From Clostridiaceae bacterium (lineage in GTDB: Bacteria; Bacillota; Clostridia; Saccharofermentanales; DTU023): a stretch of DNA of 64,000 nucleotides. The stretch is taken from assembly GCA_012800435.1 (NCBI GenBank), contig JAAZJH010000007.1:1-64000 (forward strand). The letters are read 5' to 3'. The number at the start of each line of letters is the position of its first letter. Position 1 is the first letter of the stretch. The notes under the pieces are model-generated. The model was not told the DNA's origin and searched no databases. It saw only the letters and a list, made by a program, of their open reading frames with translations. Position numbers and translations under genes: made by a program. Positions 53,066 to 63,456 of the stretch are shown here, one piece after another.

Positions 53066-54658
53066 TTAGTTTTGTTTATCGGCGATAATCAAGTCATGCG
53101 CCGATTCCGCGATTTTTTCAAGACGGTTGAGTCTGCTCCAGTGGAATATGGCGGCAATTTGCCGAAGAACATAAACGGCCAGCATCAAGGAGAGCAAGAC
53201 GCCTGTCGTAAAGATAACCGACGCGAGGTTGGGATTTTGTTGAATTTGGGTGATGAAACTGTTTATCGCGCTTTCTTTAGGCAGAATGTCACGGTCAGAT
53301 CCTACAGGAACTTGAATGCGAACGCCGTTGAGCATTGTAAACGTCACTTGTCCTGTTGTTTCATCCCGCGTGACGGGGAGAGGGTAGGGGGCGTTGCCGA
53401 AATAGTCAAGCGTCGGTTCGAGATAAGTGTTATTTTTAGGATGCACGTATGCGGCATCTACAAGATAAACGAGATTGAAATATTCGCCATTGTCTGCTTT
53501 CTCTGTAGCGCCTGCATAAGGCTCGCCTTTACGGGCCAGTGTCGTCATCGTATAAAAGTTGTCAATTTCATCATAGAGATTAAGGATAGCGCGATCTTCG
53601 GTAGATGAATCAGTGTCGACCGCGATCACCGACAGAGGAATGCCATTTTTTGTTTTTCCGTAGTTAATCGATAGCGAATAACGGTTTTGTGAAGGGAAAA
53701 AAGCGGCTGCCTCAATTTTGCCGTCCGAAAGCGTGATCAAACTGCTCTCAGGTGATCGGAACGATGTGATGTGCTCTTGGTCTCCGCTCATAAACGTAAT
53801 CAGCGGATTTGTTTCTTTGAATAATGCTGCCGCACGTGGAAGGTTTCGAACGGCAGAGACGAGCTTTGCGGTGTCCTGAAGTGTTGTGAGTACAGTTTTC
53901 GCTTTTACCTCATATTCTTCCGATGACGATTGATCTATATTCTCTGTCTTTTTGGAGGGCGTATTTTCTTCGGAGTCGCTGTTTGAAGCGTCCTTTTCGT
54001 TGCGAGTACCCGACGGATCAGTTGGGTCGAACGGAGCGCTGCTTGAATCGTTGCCCATTGTTTCAACTGAGTAAAACGTTGTTTGAGTCATCCCAAGAAT
54101 TTGTGCCGTTTCCTGCATCTCGGTAAGAAACGCCTGGTTGGAGGGGGATATTTTGGAAATAATGGCGAGCGCGGCTGCGTCCGAATGATTAAAGAGCATG
54201 TGAAGAAGTAAAAAACGAAGTGAGAGCAGGTCATTCTCCTGAAAAACGATGTTATTGAAATTATGCTCTTCACGACTTCGTAAAGCGATTTCCTCATTGA
54301 TAGTGATCATCGTGTCCGCGGGAAGCCGTTGTGTGGCAATGTAGAGGATCATTAGGTGTGAGATACCCGGAATCTCAAGTTTTTCGCTGCTCTTGCGATC
54401 AAAAAGATCGACATCATGCAGGCGCTCTTTAACTAAGACGGCCGACATGGTTGTTGACGGATTGAATCCTTCGTATATCGGCGGTTGTTCTTCATCTTCT
54501 TGATCAAGCGCAAGTACCGGCCATGCGGTTAAAAACATGCTGAAGATAAGAGCTATGGCAAGAGCCGACGCGAGACACACTTTGCGTCGTCTTGTACGAT
54601 CACGCCAAAAAGCGTTCGGTTTAAATCTTATCTTACTTTTTTTGTTCAAGATGCTCAT
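53066..54658 (-). CDS. S11-type D-alanyl-D-alanine carboxypeptidase-like protein, catalytic motifs degenerate
   Basis: N-terminal signal/TM, fold signature IPGISHLMILYIA...LLHMLFNHSDAAALAI...ILGMTQTTFYS, C-terminal TM. Confidence 0.7.
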   Translation of the reverse strand: MSILNKKSKIRFKPNAFWRDRTRRRKVCLASALAIALIFSMFLTAWPVLALDQEDEEQPPIYEGFNPSTTMSAVLVKERLHDVDLFDRKSSEKLEIPGISHLMILYIATQRLPADTMITINEEIALRSREEHNFNNIVFQENDLLSLRFLLLHMLFNHSDAAALAIISKISPSNQAFLTEMQETAQILGMTQTTFYSVETMGNDSSSAPFDPTDPSGTRNEKDASNSDSEENTPSKKTENIDQSSSEEYEVKAKTVLTTLQDTAKLVSAVRNLPRAAALFKETNPLITFMSGDQEHITSFRSPESSLITLSDGKIEAAAFFPSQNRYSLSINYGKTKNGIPLSVIAVDTDSSTEDRAILNLYDEIDNFYTMTTLARKGEPYAGATEKADNGEYFNLVYLVDAAYVHPKNNTYLEPTLDYFGNAPYPLPVTRDETTGQVTFTMLNGVRIQVPVGSDRDILPKESAINSFITQIQQNPNLASVIFTTGVLLSLMLAVYVLRQIAAIFHWSRLNRLEKIAESAHDLIIADKQN

Positions 54659-54728
54659 GAGTAGATCATACCATTTTCAAAATCAGTATAGTATCATGAG
54701 AACGAAAGGCATGACGGAGTAAATCTTA

Positions 54729-56060
54729 ATGAAGAAAAAGAGCGTTAACATGTGCCGTGCACCGGGCGAGAAAAGAATGGGGTGCTTTGGCTTGCGTCTT
54801 TTGGCGTCTATTTTGGCGATCGTTTTTCTTCTTTCTTTGTTTGCCTGCGCTTCTAGTGAAAAGGAAACTGAGCAACTTGCCGATTACGGACAAGATGGAG
54901 CTACATTCGCACGGAAACTTGCCAAAGAATGTCCGCGGCGGATACCTTTTTCCAACCAAGAGAAAAAGGCGGCTCAACTGATCATCGAACAGCTTGAAAC
55001 AGAAGGTTATGAGCCGGAACAACAGTTTTTTACAGTCAAAGACGCTGCGGGTGTCGAGCATACATCGTCCAATATTATTGTTCGTCTGAAAGGCGTAGGA
55101 TTTAGGCGCTCGAAGACAGCACAAAAACGTCCTAATGTTCCGGATACGATTCGTGACCGTCTATTAGTGATTGGGGCGCACTATGACACGCCTTGGATTG
55201 AAGATGTATTTGACGCGGACGGACAGCCGATCCCGATCAAAGCTGACGGCATCCATGACAACGCCAGCGGCGTTGCGGCAGTTCTTACGGCAGCGCGTGT
55301 AATGCGTGAAATGACCCCCGGATATGACGTGACGTTTGTCTTTTTCGGCGCGGGTACGGCCAATTACGCCGGCGCGTCATATTTTCTTAAAACAATGTCA
55401 AAAGAGGATCGCGAAAGACTCGAATGTATGATGAACATCGGTCCCGTATACGCCGGAGACAAAGTTTATGCTCATGCCGGACAGAATTCAGTCGTAGGCG
55501 GCGAATTCAAAGATTACTTAAAACGTCGCAAACTTTACCAAGTGACAGACGTTTTCTTTGAGAATCTTCTTTATACACGAAATGGATACGCTGTCTACAC
55601 GAACCAGGCCTCATTTCAGGTTCAGCTCGATAACGGACAGACGGCAATATTTCGCGAATGGACGACGAAACGTTCGGATCATACTCCGTTTGACGAAGCG
55701 GGGATCCCCGTTGTGTTCATAGAATCCGGCGACTACAATATCGAGTCGCTTGATGAAGTTGGACTTGAGAGCGTCAATCAGATGTTTCAGGACACGAACG
55801 GCAGACTCTCAGGAACAAACTGGGACAATACGAAAGTACTCGACGCGCTTTTTGAAGAACTTGAGAAGCTGAGCCAACATCAGGAAATTCCGCAGATCAG
55901 TACGATTAAGGAGACACAGGCAGACGGCCGGGTCGATCCTTCGACAACAATGCCTGCAAAAAAAGTGATCGATCGTCTGACACAGCGTGTGAACAATACG
56001 GCATTCGTCTTGGCGCATGTCGCGCGAAAAGGTCCGTTAGATTACGAATTCGCACCTTAA
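54729..56060 (+). CDS. M28-family peptidase-like lipoprotein
   Basis: Lipobox-like LFAC; VIGAHYDTPW, GIHDNASGVAAVL, RSDHTPFDEAGIPVVF. Confidence 0.8.
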   Translation: MKKKSVNMCRAPGEKRMGCFGLRLLASILAIVFLLSLFACASSEKETEQLADYGQDGATFARKLAKECPRRIPFSNQEKKAAQLIIEQLETEGYEPEQQFFTVKDAAGVEHTSSNIIVRLKGVGFRRSKTAQKRPNVPDTIRDRLLVIGAHYDTPWIEDVFDADGQPIPIKADGIHDNASGVAAVLTAARVMREMTPGYDVTFVFFGAGTANYAGASYFLKTMSKEDRERLECMMNIGPVYAGDKVYAHAGQNSVVGGEFKDYLKRRKLYQVTDVFFENLLYTRNGYAVYTNQASFQVQLDNGQTAIFREWTTKRSDHTPFDEAGIPVVFIESGDYNIESLDEVGLESVNQMFQDTNGRLSGTNWDNTKVLDALFEELEKLSQHQEIPQISTIKETQADGRVDPSTTMPAKKVIDRLTQRVNNTAFVLAHVARKGPLDYEFAP

Positions 56061-56148
56061 GGATGTATGCCGGGTTCACGAGTATGGAGCTTCGCTCTTA
56101 GTCCGTTGTGTGCCATGAATTAAAAGCAATTATAGGGAGGTAGATAGG

Positions 56149-56685
56149 ATGCTTATCGATGTGAATTTATCGGTAGAGGCAGTCATGGCTGTGGCATGGT
56201 TTTCATGGCCGATTTTCTGGGGCATTGTACTCGTAGCGATGGCGGTCCTTGAGCTCTCGACATTAAATCTTGTTTCCATTTGGTTCGCGTTGGCAGCGTT
56301 GATCAGCCTTATCTCGGCCTTGTTAGGAGCCTCACTACCGGTGCAGTTTGTCATATTTGTTTTTTGCTCCGCAGTAGGATTTCTGATTTTTACGCTGTTG
56401 ATCCGGCCAAAAATACAAAAAGCGCGAAGCATTCCGACGAACGCCGATCGTATCATCGGAGAGGAAGGTATTGTTCTGGAGATCATCTCGCCGCTTGAGG
56501 ATACCGGTCTTATTCGGGTCAAGGGTCAAATATGGAGCGCGCGAACCGATTCTAAAGTTCCCATCGAAAAAGATGAGCTGGTGCGGGTGGTATCAATCCG
56601 CGGCGTCAAAGCCGTAGTAATGCCTCTACCTCTAAATGAATATAACCTTTCGGAAAAGATTGAAACACCCGAATCTGATGCGTAA
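56149..56685 (+). CDS. NfeD family protein
   Basis: TM segments plus C-terminal OB-like domain (GEEGIVLEIISP...GQIWSART); upstream of SPFH gene. Confidence 0.85.
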   Translation: MLIDVNLSVEAVMAVAWFSWPIFWGIVLVAMAVLELSTLNLVSIWFALAALISLISALLGASLPVQFVIFVFCSAVGFLIFTLLIRPKIQKARSIPTNADRIIGEEGIVLEIISPLEDTGLIRVKGQIWSARTDSKVPIEKDELVRVVSIRGVKAVVMPLPLNEYNLSEKIETPESDA

Positions 56686-56839
56686 AATATCGACGATCCA
56701 CATAAGCAGCTTATTTGGGGAAGTATGTTGCAAGGTTTATTCGATGTTACAAAACGACAACACTTTTACCCCATATAAAATTAATAAGAAACTTAGTCTG
56801 ATAAGCGCTTAAGCGCTATAAAAAGAAAGAGAGTCGTTT

Positions 56840-57817
56840 ATGAGTCCGTTTGTTGTAATAGCTCTGACATGGTCTGTAGAGTGGATTCTTATCCCCATTT
56901 TAGTCTTGCTGTTGCTTATCCTTCTCATTCGAAATATTCGTGTAGTACCGCAAGCTAATGCTTACGTTATTGAGCGCCTCGGCACCTATAAAACAACTTG
57001 GCATACCGGTCTCCACGCAAAAGTTCCGTTCATTGATAAAATTGAGCGGCGCATTTCGTTAAAAGAGCGTGTCGCCGACTTTCCGCCTCAACCGGTGATT
57101 ACACGCGACAACGTCACGATGCAGATCGATACGGTAGTTTTCTACCAGATTGTTGACCCGGTTCTGTACTGTTACGGCATTGAAAATCCGATTCTCGGTA
57201 TCGAAAATTTGTCGGCGACCACGCTTCGAAACATCATCGGCGATTTGGAGCTTGACGAAACGCTGACATCCCGTGATGTCATTAACTCACGCATGCGTCA
57301 GGAACTCGACGAAGCAACTGATCCATGGGGGATCAAGGTCAACCGCGTTGAGCTCAAAAATATTATCCCGCCACGTGAGATTCAGTCGGCGATGGAGCGC
57401 CAGATGAAGGCGGAACGTGAGAAACGCGAGAAGATTCTCATCTCCGAAGGTGAGAAAGAAGCATTGATTCGTGTCGCCGAAGGTGAAAAAGAAGCTGCGA
57501 TTCTTCGTGCCGACGCAAAAAAAGAGCAGGCTATTCGCGAATCAGAAGGTCAGGCGGAAGCCATTCTAAAAATTCAGGAAGCGACGGCGCGCGGCCTGCA
57601 GATGATCAAGGACATTAACGCCGACGAAGGACTGATCGCTCTAAAAAGTCTTGAGACGATGGCTAAAGTGGCCGACGGTCGTGCCACGAAGATTATCATT
57701 CCTTCTAAATTGCAAGGGCTTGCCGGTCTGGCCGTCTCACTCAATGAAATGATGAAAGACGATACAGACGCAAAATCACCATCCGGTGATACCGATGCGC
57801 GTAAAAGACCTAATTAA
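56840..57817 (+). CDS. SPFH/Band 7 (stomatin/QmcA-like) protein
   Basis: VPQANAYVIERLGTYKTTWHTGLHAKVPFIDKIERRISLKE, coiled-coil AERE/EGEKEA repeats. Confidence 0.93.
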   Translation: MSPFVVIALTWSVEWILIPILVLLLLILLIRNIRVVPQANAYVIERLGTYKTTWHTGLHAKVPFIDKIERRISLKERVADFPPQPVITRDNVTMQIDTVVFYQIVDPVLYCYGIENPILGIENLSATTLRNIIGDLELDETLTSRDVINSRMRQELDEATDPWGIKVNRVELKNIIPPREIQSAMERQMKAEREKREKILISEGEKEALIRVAEGEKEAAILRADAKKEQAIRESEGQAEAILKIQEATARGLQMIKDINADEGLIALKSLETMAKVADGRATKIIIPSKLQGLAGLAVSLNEMMKDDTDAKSPSGDTDARKRPN

Positions 57818-57823
57818 TTAATC

Positions 57824-57871
57824 ACAGGCGACCCGAAAGCAAAAATGCTCGAGTGGTCGCCTGTATTTCTT
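57824..57871 (+). terminator. Terminator-like hairpin after SPFH gene
   Basis: ACAGGCGACC ... GGTCGCCTGT followed by ATTTCTTTTT. Confidence 0.7.
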
Positions 57872-57882
57872 TTTCATCAAAT

Positions 57883-59088
57883 ATGACAAATCATAATCCC
57901 CGGACGTACGCTTCGCAAAAACCCGTTCGATCACTGTACGTGCACGTACCGTTTTGTCTTTCACGGTGCGCGTATTGTGATTTTTACTCGGTGGTGCCAA
58001 AAGATCGCACAGTAATAGAATCTTGGTATAAAGGGGTATTGCTGGAGTTGCGCAGGATTGCTGAAGAGGCAGCAGCGCATGGTGTTGCAATAGCACCGCT
58101 CGAGACACTCTATTTTGGAGGCGGTACACCGACGGTCGTGCCGGTTTCAATGATTGCAGGCATTATTCAAGAAGCCTCCTCTCTGTTTGGGTTGACACCG
58201 GAATGTGAAATTACCGTCGAGGCTAATCCGGAATCATTACTTCGGCCGACACCTACCGCAAAGGCACTTCGAGAAGTCGGCGTGACACGCATCAGTCTGG
58301 GTGCACAGTCGACTTCCGATAGGACGCTTCGTCTTGCCGGCCGTTTGCATTCCGCCGATGACACGGAAAATGCGGTGTTGTTGGCTCATGAAGCCGGATT
58401 TGACGTGATTTCTTGCGACTTCATTACCGGTCTCCCCGATGAGACCATAACAGATATCGATAGTGTGCTGAGCATGGTGAATGCATCGCCGCTCAATCAC
58501 GTGTCTGTTTATGCTCTTTCTGTTGTATCGGATACGCATTTTGGCGCGCTTTTTAGAAAAAATCCATCGCGTTTTCCGGATGATGATGTTGAACGTCAAA
58601 TGACACATAGGCTTGTAGCCGGTTTCGAATCAGCAGGTTTTCAACATTACGAAATCAGCAATTTTGCGCGACCGGGTGCAGAATCGCGACATAACACGAT
58701 GTACTGGCAGGCAGATCCGTATTTTGCCGCAGGACCTTCCGCATCGAGCTATATGGGCGGCATCCGCCGCACCAATCCTCCGTCGATTAACAAGTGGCTC
58801 TGTCTCCTAAAAGATGAAACAGAGGGCCCTTTTGGCAAAGATTCGATTGATGAAATCGTCAATGAGAACTCAGCCCGCATTGAGACCGTAATCCTTGGAC
58901 TTCGACTGACCCGCGGAGTGAGCCGAACCGTTTTCCTAGAACGTCATGGCGTATCGATCGACGCGCTTTTCTCAAAAGCAATCGAACCGTTAATAAAAAA
59001 AGGGTTGATCGACGACGATGATGAGAACATCCGTCTGACATCACGGGGATTCGACTTTGCGGACGAAGTGGTGCGCGCCTTTCTATAA
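57883..59088 (+). CDS. hemW: Radical SAM heme chaperone HemW (oxygen-independent coproporphyrinogen oxidase-like)
   Basis: LYVHVPFCLSRCAYCDFYS (CxxxCxxC), YFGGGTPTVV; upstream of hrcA; likely start ATG 57883. Confidence 0.9.
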   Translation: MTNHNPRTYASQKPVRSLYVHVPFCLSRCAYCDFYSVVPKDRTVIESWYKGVLLELRRIAEEAAAHGVAIAPLETLYFGGGTPTVVPVSMIAGIIQEASSLFGLTPECEITVEANPESLLRPTPTAKALREVGVTRISLGAQSTSDRTLRLAGRLHSADDTENAVLLAHEAGFDVISCDFITGLPDETITDIDSVLSMVNASPLNHVSVYALSVVSDTHFGALFRKNPSRFPDDDVERQMTHRLVAGFESAGFQHYEISNFARPGAESRHNTMYWQADPYFAAGPSASSYMGGIRRTNPPSINKWLCLLKDETEGPFGKDSIDEIVNENSARIETVILGLRLTRGVSRTVFLERHGVSIDALFSKAIEPLIKKGLIDDDDENIRLTSRGFDFADEVVRAFL

Positions 59089-59195
59089 GAAGAGTCCATT
59101 TCTGTTATCAACGTTATGTCTTAATTGTTCGAAATAATGTCACGATCCTCACAACGCATCAATTGACAGGCCATCGGCAAGGTGTTAAAGTCAAA

Positions 59196-59222
59196 TTAGC
59201 ACTCTAGGCCAAAGAGTGCTAA
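59196..59222 (+). promoter_or_regulatory. CIRCE element upstream of hrcA
   Basis: TTAGCACTC-N9-GAGTGCTAA, perfect. Confidence 0.98.
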
Positions 59223-59226
59223 TACG

Positions 59227-60402
59227 ATGAAAGGCGCAAGTGTCATGGACGAACGGAAGAAAACAATTCTAAAAGCGATTGTAGACGATTATGTGGCTTC
59301 AGCCGAACCGGTCGCTTCCAAGGCGCTTGTTAAAAATCATAACTTGCAACTCTCTTCGGCGACCATAAGAAACGTTATGGCCGAACTTGAAGAGATGGGC
59401 TACCTTGAGAAGCCGCACACATCGGCCGGTCGTATGCCTTCAGACAAAGGATACCGGGCGTATGTTGATAATCTGTTGTCGGTTCCGCCGATTTCTCAAG
59501 AAGACGAAAAGGCAATTCGCGATTTTCTGTCGGTGAACGTCAACAAAGCGCAGGATCTGATAGAACGTACGGTCGAGTGTTTATCCAACCAGACGAATTT
59601 CGTCTCGGTGGCGCTCTCGCCCGAATATTCGGATTCCAGTATCGAGCAGATTAAAATCATGATGATTGAGCCCGGACGCGCCATTGTTGTGCTTGTGTTG
59701 TCGGCAGGTGTTGTACATGATCGCCTGATTCGAATTCCTGCGATGCTTGACGAGCAACAGCTCAATGCCATCGCGCGTTCCGTGGAACGTTGTCTTGCCG
59801 GAAAGAAGCTGGACGATATCACTCTGGTCATGATTTCCTCCGCGGCCGAGGGAACAGGTCTTCCCGATGCAATTGTCAATCAAGTGTTATACGAAGCCTA
59901 TATCGCTATCAAGCAGACGGAGAAAATTGAAGTTTATATCGACGGTCGCCACAAGCTATTGCAGCATCCGGAATTCAGGGACGTTGAGCGAGCATCGCGT
60001 TTTTATAGCGTGCTTCGACAGACGCAGATGGTCGCCGGCTATATGCGCGATATTCAGCAGGAAGAAGAAGCCAAGCATAGAGCGGCCATACTTGAGCAAC
60101 AAGATGACACCGCTGAAGGAGAACTTTCAGTGCGAAAACCGGCTTATATGGTGCGCATCGGACAGGAAATCGACATCGACGGTATGGAAAACGCTTCCTT
60201 CATCACGACGACGTATCGTATGGGCGGTCAGATTGCAGGCCAGATCGGCATAATCGGTCCGAAGAGAATGAACTACGGCGATATGATTGCTCAGATCAGT
60301 TTTGTTAACAAGGCCATGTCAGCTGAAGCACGTCGTCACTGCGGCCTGCCGCCCGAGGAAGAAGATGATTTCGCAGTGACTTCATTCAAAGTGCAGGACT
60401 AA
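59227..60402 (+). CDS. hrcA: Heat-inducible transcription repressor HrcA
   Basis: ERKKTILKAIVDDYVASAEPVASKAL, SSATIRNVMAELEEMGYLEKPHTSAGRMPSDKGYR; ATG 59248 is an alternative start. Confidence 0.96.
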   Translation: MKGASVMDERKKTILKAIVDDYVASAEPVASKALVKNHNLQLSSATIRNVMAELEEMGYLEKPHTSAGRMPSDKGYRAYVDNLLSVPPISQEDEKAIRDFLSVNVNKAQDLIERTVECLSNQTNFVSVALSPEYSDSSIEQIKIMMIEPGRAIVVLVLSAGVVHDRLIRIPAMLDEQQLNAIARSVERCLAGKKLDDITLVMISSAAEGTGLPDAIVNQVLYEAYIAIKQTEKIEVYIDGRHKLLQHPEFRDVERASRFYSVLRQTQMVAGYMRDIQQEEEAKHRAAILEQQDDTAEGELSVRKPAYMVRIGQEIDIDGMENASFITTTYRMGGQIAGQIGIIGPKRMNYGDMIAQISFVNKAMSAEARRHCGLPPEEEDDFAVTSFKVQD

Positions 60403-60589
60403 AAGGCACAGTACATTAAAGTGTAAGCGCGCAGTCTGAAGGCGACGCGCGATCACATAAAAGACAGAAAGATAAAGAAGCGTTCAAGCCCATGCAACAT
60501 GGTGCGAGACGTCGGATGCAAAAGGCATATTGTCCAAGAGTATGGATATCTGTCGTATCGCATCCTAACCGGTCATTAGAAAGACGTTT

Positions 60590-61252
60590 ATGAGAAACAG
60601 GAAAGAAAAAGATCAGAAAAAAAAGGCGCGTTCGCAGGATAGCCTAAACGACGACATCCACGGTAATGCGTCATCTGAACAAGAGAAGATTCAAAAAGAG
60701 GAAGATCTGAAAGCCGATCGTGATAACAGCAAAAAGTTTACTGATAAGGTAAACGATGAAGCAGAGGATGTAGAAACTTCGGACGATACAGATAGTGAAG
60801 AGGAAGTTTCCTTTGAAGAGAAGCTTGCCGCACTGAATAACCGTTATCTTCGCGTTTGTGCTGATTTCGATAATTACCGTCGTCGTTCCGCTAAGGAGAA
60901 GGAATCAATTTATGATGACGGCATTATGGACGTATTACGCGAATTGATGCCTGTCGTGGACAGTATGGACGCTGCAGTGAAAGCAGCGGAAAAATGGGAT
61001 GATGCGGAACATGGCAAGGATTTTGCTGAAGGAATGTCGCTCATCATGGATCAGTGGACAAAGGCTCTTGAAAAACTAGGCGTTGAAGAAATCCCGGGAG
61101 AAGGATCCACATTCGATCCCGGCTTACACCAAGTTGTGGCACACGTTGAAGACGACGCATATGACGACAACACAGTCGTTGAAGTCTATCGAAAAGGTTA
61201 CGTAAAAGGACTTCGAGTCATTCGCCACAGCATGGTGAAGGTTGCCAACTAG
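60590..61252 (+). CDS. grpE: Nucleotide exchange factor GrpE
   Basis: RVCADFDNYRRRSAKEKESIYDDG, HQVVAHVEDD. Confidence 0.95.
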   Translation: MRNRKEKDQKKKARSQDSLNDDIHGNASSEQEKIQKEEDLKADRDNSKKFTDKVNDEAEDVETSDDTDSEEEVSFEEKLAALNNRYLRVCADFDNYRRRSAKEKESIYDDGIMDVLRELMPVVDSMDAAVKAAEKWDDAEHGKDFAEGMSLIMDQWTKALEKLGVEEIPGEGSTFDPGLHQVVAHVEDDAYDDNTVVEVYRKGYVKGLRVIRHSMVKVAN

Positions 61253-61482
61253 TGTCTAAGATAGGGCTTTCATCGATTTTATGATGAAGTTGTTCGAAAG
61301 GCTATGACAATGATGCGGTCGGTGTGCGCCCGATCCGATGAAACTAAAGCGCACGATCCTTTGTGAATCAGCGTTGAGCATGAAGGAAAACATCAATACA
61401 AAAGAAAGCGAATAACAAGCGCTGATAAATAAAAATGGAACCCGTAACAAAAATAATCAGGTTATAAGAAAGAGGATAAGAC

Positions 61483-63339
61483 ATGGGAAAAATAATAGGA
61501 ATTGATCTTGGCACGACGAATTCGGTAGTAGCCGTTATGGAAGGCGGCGAACCGGTTATCATCCCGAACGCCGAAGGCAGCCGTACGACTCCGTCGGTTG
61601 TAGCATTTACGAAAGATGGTGAGCGACTCGTCGGTCAAATCGCAAAGAACCAAGCGCAAAAGAATCCGGAACGCACGATTATGTCGGTCAAACGCAAGAT
61701 GGGCTCCGACTTCCGCGTGCAGATCGATGACAAGTCGTATACAGCTCCGGAAATCTCCGCGATGATTTTACAGAAATTGAAAGTAGATGCGGAAGCGTAT
61801 CTCGGCGATACGGTCACACATGCCGTCGTAACGGTTCCGGCGTACTTCTCGGACGCACAGCGTCAAGCGACGAAGGACGCGGGAAGAATCGCCGGTCTTA
61901 CAGTGGATCGCATCATCAACGAGCCGACGGCGGCATCGCTGGCATACGGGCTCGATAAAGAATCAGACCAGAAGATCGTTCTATTTGACCTTGGCGGCGG
62001 CACGTTTGACGTCTCTATACTCGAAATAGGCGACGGCGTTTTTGAAGTAAAGGCCACATCCGGTAATACGCATCTGGGCGGCGATGATTTCGACCAGAAA
62101 ATCGTCGAATGGATGAACGACACAATGAAAAAAGAGCAGGGTGTTGATCTTTCCAACGACAGACTCGCTATGCAGCGTCTGCGTGAGGCTGCGGAAAAAG
62201 CGAAGATTGAGCTTTCCAACGTGCTCACGGCAAACATCAATCTGCCATTTATCACTGCCGATCAGGATGGTCCGAAGCACTTGGATCTCCAATTAACGCG
62301 TGCGAAATTTGAAGCCATGACGGCTGATTTAATCGATAAGACCCGCATTCCGCTCGATGCGGCAATGAAAGACGCGAACCTTAAGCCTGAAGACATCCAT
62401 AAGGTATTGCTCGTAGGCGGATCGACGCGTATTCCTGCCGTACAGGAAATGGTGCGTCAGTACTTCGGTCAGGAACCGTTTAAGGGCATTAACCCGGACG
62501 AGTGTGTGGCCATGGGCGCTGCGATTCAGGCAGGTATTCTTGCAGGTGATATTGACGACATGGTGTTAATCGACGTTACTCCGCTGACTCTCGGCATCGA
62601 GACGCTCGGTGGCGTCATGACAAAGATGATCGATCGCAACACGCGTATTCCCACCAGCAAAAAACGAATTTTCTCGACGGCGGCGGACGGTCAAACACAA
62701 GTCGAAGTGCACGTTCTGCAAGGCGAACGCGAAATGGCCGCCGGCAACAAATCGCTCGGCCGTTTCATCTTGGATGGCATTGCGCCTGCGCCTCGCGGCA
62801 TTCCGCAAATTGAGGTCTCCTTCGACATCGATGCGAACGGTATTGTAAATGTTTCGGCGATCGACAAAGGAACGAACCGCGCGCAGCACATCACGATTAC
62901 AGCTAGCAGCAATCTTTCGGACGCTGATATCGAGCAGGCCGTAGAAGATGCGAAGCGATTCGCTGAAGAAGACAGGAAGAAGAAGGACGAAGTCGACACG
63001 AAGAACCGTGCCGAGACGACCATCTACGAGACGGAGAAACTCCTGAAAGAATCCGGCGATAAATTCGATCCTTCGGAAAAGAAAGCCGTTGAAGATGAGC
63101 TTGCGAAACTTCGTTCAAGCCATGAAAAGGGAGATCTCGATACAATGAAGAACGATATGGCGTCGTTAAGTCAGGCCGTGTACAAAGCCTCAGAGACCAT
63201 GTACAAAAAAGCTCAAGCCGAGCAACAGCCGCCGCAAGATCAACAGTACGGACATCAAGGCGGCCAGCAAGGCCCTACACCGAGCGGTCCGAATACCTAT
63301 GAAGCAGATTTCAAGGATATCGGAGGCGACGATCACTAA
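61483..63339 (+). CDS. dnaK: Molecular chaperone DnaK
   Basis: [40 protein letters not shown]. Confidence 0.98.
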   Translation: MGKIIGIDLGTTNSVVAVMEGGEPVIIPNAEGSRTTPSVVAFTKDGERLVGQIAKNQAQKNPERTIMSVKRKMGSDFRVQIDDKSYTAPEISAMILQKLKVDAEAYLGDTVTHAVVTVPAYFSDAQRQATKDAGRIAGLTVDRIINEPTAASLAYGLDKESDQKIVLFDLGGGTFDVSILEIGDGVFEVKATSGNTHLGGDDFDQKIVEWMNDTMKKEQGVDLSNDRLAMQRLREAAEKAKIELSNVLTANINLPFITADQDGPKHLDLQLTRAKFEAMTADLIDKTRIPLDAAMKDANLKPEDIHKVLLVGGSTRIPAVQEMVRQYFGQEPFKGINPDECVAMGAAIQAGILAGDIDDMVLIDVTPLTLGIETLGGVMTKMIDRNTRIPTSKKRIFSTAADGQTQVEVHVLQGEREMAAGNKSLGRFILDGIAPAPRGIPQIEVSFDIDANGIVNVSAIDKGTNRAQHITITASSNLSDADIEQAVEDAKRFAEEDRKKKDEVDTKNRAETTIYETEKLLKESGDKFDPSEKKAVEDELAKLRSSHEKGDLDTMKNDMASLSQAVYKASETMYKKAQAEQQPPQDQQYGHQGGQQGPTPSGPNTYEADFKDIGGDDH

Positions 63340-63456
63340 ACAGGGATCGGAAAACCATTATGAACATCCGCGAGAGCGGGCGCTCGTGTGCCCGCTCTTG
63401 TAGCGTGATAAGATAGAAACATCAAAATGAGGCCAAAGTGCCTTCAGGAGGAAATT

